NCBI GenBank assembly: GCA_963701675.1
Contig: OY969623.1
Location: 4,340,001-4,404,000 of the forward strand
Source: G963701675 sp963701675
Lineage (GTDB): Bacteria > Planctomycetota > Planctomycetia > Gemmatales > Gemmataceae
DNA length: 64,000 bases
Direction of reading: 5' to 3'
In this document: one piece after another, positions 59,832 through 64,000 of the stretch
How the letters are laid out: every line of letters begins with the position of its first letter
How positions within the stretch are numbered: the first letter of the stretch is position 1
The notes under the pieces: model-generated
What the model was told of the DNA's origin: nothing
Seen by the model: the letters and a program-made list of their open reading frames with translations, nothing else
The model's database searches: none
Program-made: the position numbers and the translations under genes

Positions 59832-61958
59832 TTACGCTTTCTCCCTGTCAAAATCCGCGAACTTCCTCCCAGACTCCGCTAGCCGGACCAACATCGGCGC
59901 TGGAGTCCACAACGACCCGTGTTGTTTCTCGAACTCACGGATGCGGTCGCATACTTTTGTCAATCCAACCGTGTCCGCATACCACATGGGCCCGCCGCGA
60001 TAGGGTGGGAAGCCGTAGCCGTTGATGTAAATGATGTCGATGTCCACGGCGCGGAGGGCGATGCCTTCTTCGAGAATGCGTGCGCCTTCGTTGACCAACG
60101 CATACACCGTGCGTTCGATGATCTCCTCCGGGCTGATCTTGCGCCGGGTGATTCCGGCTTTCTTCGACGCTTCCTCGATCATCTTCTGCACTTCGGCGTC
60201 CGGCTGAGGCGTGCGGTCGCCGGCCACGTATCGATACCAACCGGCGCCGGTCTTTTGGCCAAAGCGGCCCATCTCGCAAAGCTGATCGCAAACCAGCGGC
60301 TGGCGTTCGTCGGCGGGAACCAGGTGTTTGTATTCCTTGCGGATGCGCCAGCCGACGTCTAAACCCGCAAGATCGCCGACGGCCAACGGTCCCATGGCGA
60401 AGCCGAAATCAACCGCGGCACGATCGACTTCTTCCACCGTGGCGCCTTCTTCCAGAAGGAACTGGGCTTCGCGTTGGTACGGATGATACATGCGGTTGCC
60501 GACGAAGCCCCGGCAATTGCCGACGAGCACGCCGACTTTGTTCAGCGTCTTCGCCAGGTTCATCGACGTAGCGATGACTTCGGGTTTGCTCGCCTTGCCG
60601 CGGACAATCTCTAGGAGCCGCATGATGTTGGCCGGGCTGAAGAAATGATGGCCGATCACCTGACCAGGCCGTGAGGTCGCCGCCGCAATCTGGTCGATGT
60701 CCAGCGTCGACGTATTGGAAGCCAAAACAGAGTCGGGCCGCGTAACTTTGTCGAGTTCGGCAAAGGTCTTTTTCTTGAGCGTCATCTCTTCGAAGACCGC
60801 TTCGACCACGATGTCGGCTTCCTTGAAACGGTCGTAGGTCGTGGTCGGGGAGAGTTTGGAAATTCGTTCGTCCATTTGTTGTTGGGTCAATTTGCCCTTC
60901 GCGACCGTAGCGGCGTAGTTTTTCTTGATCGTCGCGAGGCCTTTGTCGAGCGCCTCCTGGTTGACTTCCTTCATGATGACCGGAATGCCCGCGTTGAGGT
61001 ACGCCATCGTGATGCCGCCGCCCATCGTGCCGGCGCCGACCACGGCTGCTTGCTTAATGGGTATGATGGGCGTGTCCTTGCCGATGCCCGGCACCTTGGC
61101 GACTTCCCGTTCGCCGAAGAAGACGTGAATGAGTGCCTTGGACTGATCGGAAAACAGGCATTCCTCAAACAGTTCCTTTTCGCGGACTACGCCTTGGTCG
61201 AACGGCAACTTGGTAGCCGCCTCGACGGCATCGATGGCTCGAAACGGCGCGGTGACGCCCTTGGCGCGTTTCTTCACTTCGGCACGCAAACCCCTGAGCG
61301 CGAGCGTTAACACATCCTGTAGGTCGCTCAATTTCTCATTGCGCTCACGAGTCTTGGGTGGCTTTCCTTTTGCCGCGACTTCACGGGCAAACGCAAGCGC
61401 GCCTTGCAACAAGTCTCCCTCGATGAGTTTGTCCACGATGCCGAGTTTGTGCGCATCCGGGGCGCGCACCGGTTCGCCGCTCGCACACATTTCCGCGGCT
61501 TTCGCCACGCCGGCCAATCTCGGCAGGCGCTGTGTGCCGCCGGCGCCCGGGATGAGGCCGAGCTTCACCTCCGGTTGCCCGACTTGCGCCGACGGCACGG
61601 CGACGCGGTAATGGCATGACATCGCCGTCTCCAAGCCACCCCCGAAAGCCGTACCGTGGATGGCACACACCACTGGCTTCGGAAAATCCTCGATGCCGTT
61701 CAAAAACGGGTGCAAGCCCACCTCTCGCTTCTTCAGGCCGGATGTCATTTTGCCGAACTCTTTAATGTCGGCACCCGCAATGAACGTGCGCCCGCCGCCG
61801 ATCAAGACCACGGCCTGGATCGCTTCGTCGTTTCGCACCTGTTCCAGCGCCGCCGTGATCCCCTCCGGTACACCGGGACTGAGTGCGTTCACCGGCGGGT
61901 TGTTGATGGTGATGATCGCGATATTGCCGTCTCTGGTGAGTTTGACGAGGTCGTTCAT
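59832..61958 (-). CDS. fadJ: Bifunctional enoyl-CoA hydratase / 3-hydroxyacyl-CoA dehydrogenase (FadJ/FadB-like)
   Basis: 708 residues, usual for the alpha subunit. The N-terminal crotonase domain has GGGRTFIAGADIKEFGKM, HGTAFGGGLETAMSCHYRVA and GQPEVKLGLIPGAGGTQRLP (catalytic Glu positions). The dehydrogenase NAD site is AAVVGAGTMGGGITMAYLNA, and VIGHHFFSPANIMRLLEIVR with GFVGNRMYHPYQREAQFLLE follows. FPPYRGGPMWYADTVGL lies near the end. The partner thiolase (62744-63934) is near on the same strand with a Uma2 gene between on the other strand. It performs steps 2 and 3 of beta-oxidation. Confidence 0.93.
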   Translation of the reverse strand: MNDLVKLTRDGNIAIITINNPPVNALSPGVPEGITAALEQVRNDEAIQAVVLIGGGRTFIAGADIKEFGKMTSGLKKREVGLHPFLNGIEDFPKPVVCAIHGTAFGGGLETAMSCHYRVAVPSAQVGQPEVKLGLIPGAGGTQRLPRLAGVAKAAEMCASGEPVRAPDAHKLGIVDKLIEGDLLQGALAFAREVAAKGKPPKTRERNEKLSDLQDVLTLALRGLRAEVKKRAKGVTAPFRAIDAVEAATKLPFDQGVVREKELFEECLFSDQSKALIHVFFGEREVAKVPGIGKDTPIIPIKQAAVVGAGTMGGGITMAYLNAGIPVIMKEVNQEALDKGLATIKKNYAATVAKGKLTQQQMDERISKLSPTTTYDRFKEADIVVEAVFEEMTLKKKTFAELDKVTRPDSVLASNTSTLDIDQIAAATSRPGQVIGHHFFSPANIMRLLEIVRGKASKPEVIATSMNLAKTLNKVGVLVGNCRGFVGNRMYHPYQREAQFLLEEGATVEEVDRAAVDFGFAMGPLAVGDLAGLDVGWRIRKEYKHLVPADERQPLVCDQLCEMGRFGQKTGAGWYRYVAGDRTPQPDAEVQKMIEEASKKAGITRRKISPEEIIERTVYALVNEGARILEEGIALRAVDIDIIYINGYGFPPYRGGPMWYADTVGLTKVCDRIREFEKQHGSLWTPAPMLVRLAESGRKFADFDREKA

Positions 61959-62122
61959 GGCTGCATCCTCCGAGTCAAGTGTCGAAGCGGGGCCGGCATG
62001 GTACGAAACTATCGAATGCCGTCGGCACGGTCAACGGGCGGAGTTCTTGCGAACATCGCTCATCCGCCGTAAGATTGCCGAAAGTGCGACGGCATGCATT
62101 GCCTTAGTTCGAGGACTACTGC

Positions 62123-62747
62123 GTGGAAACCCTACCTCGACGATTGAAGTCCCTTATCGGGCAGCCCGCATGGGATGTGGCGGAGCTTTATCCGGCACAG
62201 GGCTATTGGGACGAGGAGGATTATCTTGAGCTCGGTGGCAATCGCCACATCGAGTTCACAGATGGCGTCATCGAGGTCACTTCCCATGCCGACGACATCA
62301 CACCAGTACATCGTAAGGTTTCTTCTCACCTCGCTGATGAGCTACGTTCTGCCACGAAAGCTTGGCGAGGTGTTAATGGCCCCGTTGCCTGTGCGAATGC
62401 GCAAAGCGAAGTATCGAGAACCGGACATTGTCTTCATGTCGGCAGAGCACGCGGACCGAGTGAAGGAGCAATACTGGCAGTCGGCCGACTTGGTTATGGA
62501 AGTCGTAAGTCCGGATGCGGAGAGCCGGCGTCGGGACTTCCGACGCAAGCGAGGCGACTATCGCCGTGCCCGCATTCCCGAATACTGGATTGTCGATCCG
62601 GCCAAACACGAGATTACGGTACTACAGCTCAAAGGCCGTCGCTACATGACGGCCCAAAAAGCAGAACGGGGCGATCGCGCCGCTTCCGTGCTGCTTAAAG
62701 GCTTTGAGGTGGAAGTCGATCAAGTGTTCAAAGCCAAGAATCGCTAG
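62123..62747 (+). CDS. Uma2 family (DUF820) endonuclease-like protein, apparent frameshift
   Basis: Uma2/DUF820 proteins have a PD-(D/E)XK-like fold. The first frame starts at GTG 62123 (ETLPRRLKSLIGQPAWDVAE) with DEEDYLELGGNRHIEFTDGV. The frame changes at about 62279, where one base is extra, and the second frame continues PMPTTSHQYIVRFLLTSLMS, PLPVRMRKAKYREPDIVFMS, DLVMEVVSPDAESRRRDFRR and IPEYWIVDPAKHEITVLQLK (catalytic Asp and Glu/Lys). Together about 207 residues. The family is common in mobile and repetitive planctomycete and cyanobacterial contexts. It sits inside the beta-oxidation cluster on the opposite strand and overlaps the thiolase stop by four bases. Confidence 0.82.
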
Positions 62748-63934
62748 TTCGCCAATTCGAACAACCCTGCCGCTCCCTGACCGCCGCCGACGCACATCGT
62801 TACCACGCCACGGCGGGCGTTGCGCCGCACCATTTCATTCATGATCGTGCCCACCAATCGCGACCCGGTCATGCCGTAGGGATGGCCGATAGCGATCGAG
62901 CCGCCGTTGACGTTGAGTTTGTCCTGCGGGATGCCGAGCTTGTCCCGGCAATAGATTACTTGGACTGCAAAGGCTTCATTCAGTTCCCAGAGATCGATAT
63001 CGCTGACCTTCAGGCCGAAGCGATTCAGAAGTTTCGGCACGGCGAAGACGGGACCAATCCCCATTTCGTCGGGCTCGCAGGCCGCGACATTGAAGCCGCG
63101 GAACACGATTTTCGGTTTAATGCCGAGCGATTCGGCGCGTTTACGTTCCATCAGAAGCGTCGCGGAGGCGCCGTCGGAGAGTTGTGATGAATTGCCGGCC
63201 GTTACCGTGCCTTGGCCGCTCGTTGGGTCGAAATAAGGTTTCAACGCCGCGAGGCCTTCTAGTGTTGTGTCCGGGCGGTTGCATTCATCCTTGGCAAGCA
63301 GGGCCGGCTCCTTGCCCGTGATTTCCCCCGACTTCTTGTCGACGATGCCGCGTTCGACCTGCATCGGCGCGAGTTCACCTTCGAAGAATCCTTCTTCCTG
63401 AGCGCGTGCGGTGCGTTGCTGACTGGCCAAGGCGTACTCGTCCTGCGCCTCCCGGCCAATGCCGTAACGTTTGGCCACGACCTCGGCCGTGTCGCCCATG
63501 CGCATGTAGATGCCGGGTTTGTGTTCCCTGACCCACGGGTTGTGATCGCGGCGGCCTTCGGTGATGATCGTGATGCTCTCGACGCCGCCGCCGATGGCCG
63601 CGTCACATCCCTCGTGCATGATCTGATGCGCTGCCATCGCGATGGCCTGCAGTCCGGATGAACAGAAACGATTAACCGTCGTGCCGGGAACTGTCACCGG
63701 AAGTCCGGCACGAATGAGCGCGACACGGGCGACGTTCATGCCCTGAGTGCCTTCAGGAAATCCGCAACCGAAAATCACGTCGCCGAGCAATGCAGGGTCC
63801 AGTTGCGGCGCCTTGCCCAGGACATGGCGTATGCAATGGGCAGCCATGTCGTCCGGTCGTGTGAGGTTGAACGACCCGCGGAATGATTTTGCCAGCGGCG
63901 TCCGGGAACTGGCAACCACAACGGCTTCACGCAT
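62744..63934 (-). CDS. fadA: Acetyl-CoA acyltransferase (thiolase)
   Basis: 396 residues, thiolase family. VNRFCSSGLQAIAMAAHQIM carries the nucleophile Cys91; NGGSIAIGHPYGMTGSRLVG carries the catalytic His, and VVTMCVGGGQGAAGLFE the second Cys. The NEAFAVQ motif is also present. It ends the beta-oxidation cycle with fadJ (59832). GAAGGAGAGACTCCG precedes the ATG. The stop overlaps the Uma2 stop. FadA and biosynthetic acetoacetyl-CoA thiolase cannot be told apart by motif alone; context favours FadA. Confidence 0.92.
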   Translation of the reverse strand: MREAVVVASSRTPLAKSFRGSFNLTRPDDMAAHCIRHVLGKAPQLDPALLGDVIFGCGFPEGTQGMNVARVALIRAGLPVTVPGTTVNRFCSSGLQAIAMAAHQIMHEGCDAAIGGGVESITIITEGRRDHNPWVREHKPGIYMRMGDTAEVVAKRYGIGREAQDEYALASQQRTARAQEEGFFEGELAPMQVERGIVDKKSGEITGKEPALLAKDECNRPDTTLEGLAALKPYFDPTSGQGTVTAGNSSQLSDGASATLLMERKRAESLGIKPKIVFRGFNVAACEPDEMGIGPVFAVPKLLNRFGLKVSDIDLWELNEAFAVQVIYCRDKLGIPQDKLNVNGGSIAIGHPYGMTGSRLVGTIMNEMVRRNARRGVVTMCVGGGQGAAGLFELAN

Positions 63935-63960
63935 CGGAGTCTCTCCTTCCAGCGCGCGGC

Positions 63961-64000
63961 TTACTTGCCCGTAAACCGTGCCGGACGTTTTTCGAGGAAA
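63961..64000 (-). CDS. C-terminus of an enoyl-CoA hydratase-like protein (partial)
   Basis: The minus strand reads FLEKRPARFTGK followed by TAA at 63961-63963. This is the typical C-terminal end of crotonase-family enzymes. The rest lies beyond the window edge. It would lie directly upstream of the thiolase on the same strand (26-base gap), completing the beta-oxidation cluster. Confidence 0.55.
   Translation of the reverse strand, partial: FLEKRPARFTGK

Overview
The window looks like a chromosomal segment of a planctomycete (Planctomycetota; possibly Gemmatales- or Pirellulales-like, which I cannot resolve). Family evidence: a DUF1501 protein (51227-52537) beside a DUF1549/DUF1553 protein (52625-54355), two giant Ser/Thr kinase-WD40 proteins behind an ECF sigma factor (36375-44274), secreted proteins with the planctomycete N-terminal motif RLExLExR (22268, 56349), many short secreted proteins of unknown function, and a bacterial deoxyhypusine-synthase homologue. 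No rRNA, tRNA, CRISPR array, prophage or insertion sequence was seen.

Layout. 1-9 kb: a truncated membrane protein, a secreted C45-like hydrolase, rsfS, argS, an endonuclease/exonuclease/phosphatase protein and an ACT-domain protein. 9-14 kb: a small primase-tail-like protein, FHA and PilZ signalling proteins, homoserine dehydrogenase and a secreted glycine-rich protein. 14-24 kb: a small conserved protein with a strong terminator, the deoxyhypusine synthase homologue, an APH-type kinase, a metallopeptidase, glgC and an M14 carboxypeptidase. 24-36 kb: a PDZ-M6 protease, a TPR protein, a LolA-like protein, a parvulin-type isomerase, a polysaccharide export lipoprotein, glmM, a DUF433/DUF5615 toxin-antitoxin-like pair and tadA. 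36-45 kb: ECF sigma factor, two kinases and a second small two-gene module. 45-49 kb: a TPP enzyme - tmk - holB operon. 49-56 kb: a secreted Spy-like/thioredoxin-like protein, DUF1501, DUF1549/1553, a peptidase E and a threonine dehydratase-like enzyme. 56-64 kb: an SBBP-repeat secreted protein and a fatty-acid oxidation cluster (thioesterase, fadJ-like, thiolase, enoyl-CoA hydratase end), with a Uma2 gene between.

Two themes stand out. First, short palindromic or tandem repeats of at least eight families lie between genes and also, in frame, inside genes. The two paralogous kinases carry different palindromes at the same codon between the HRD and DFG motifs. A repeat arm supplies the hydrophobic core of one signal peptide, and others lie inside the deoxyhypusine synthase and SBBP genes. 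Second, a secreted thioredoxin-like protein (49439-51199) is read in one frame through a single UGA that follows a cysteine, with a SECIS-like hairpin just downstream, so it is a candidate selenoprotein.

Caution: seven genes, including the normally essential argS and tmk, are split by apparent single indels. The assembly therefore probably contains indel errors, and broken genes here should not be taken as true pseudogenes without reads. Stop codon use (many genes end in TGA) argues against a recoded genetic code.
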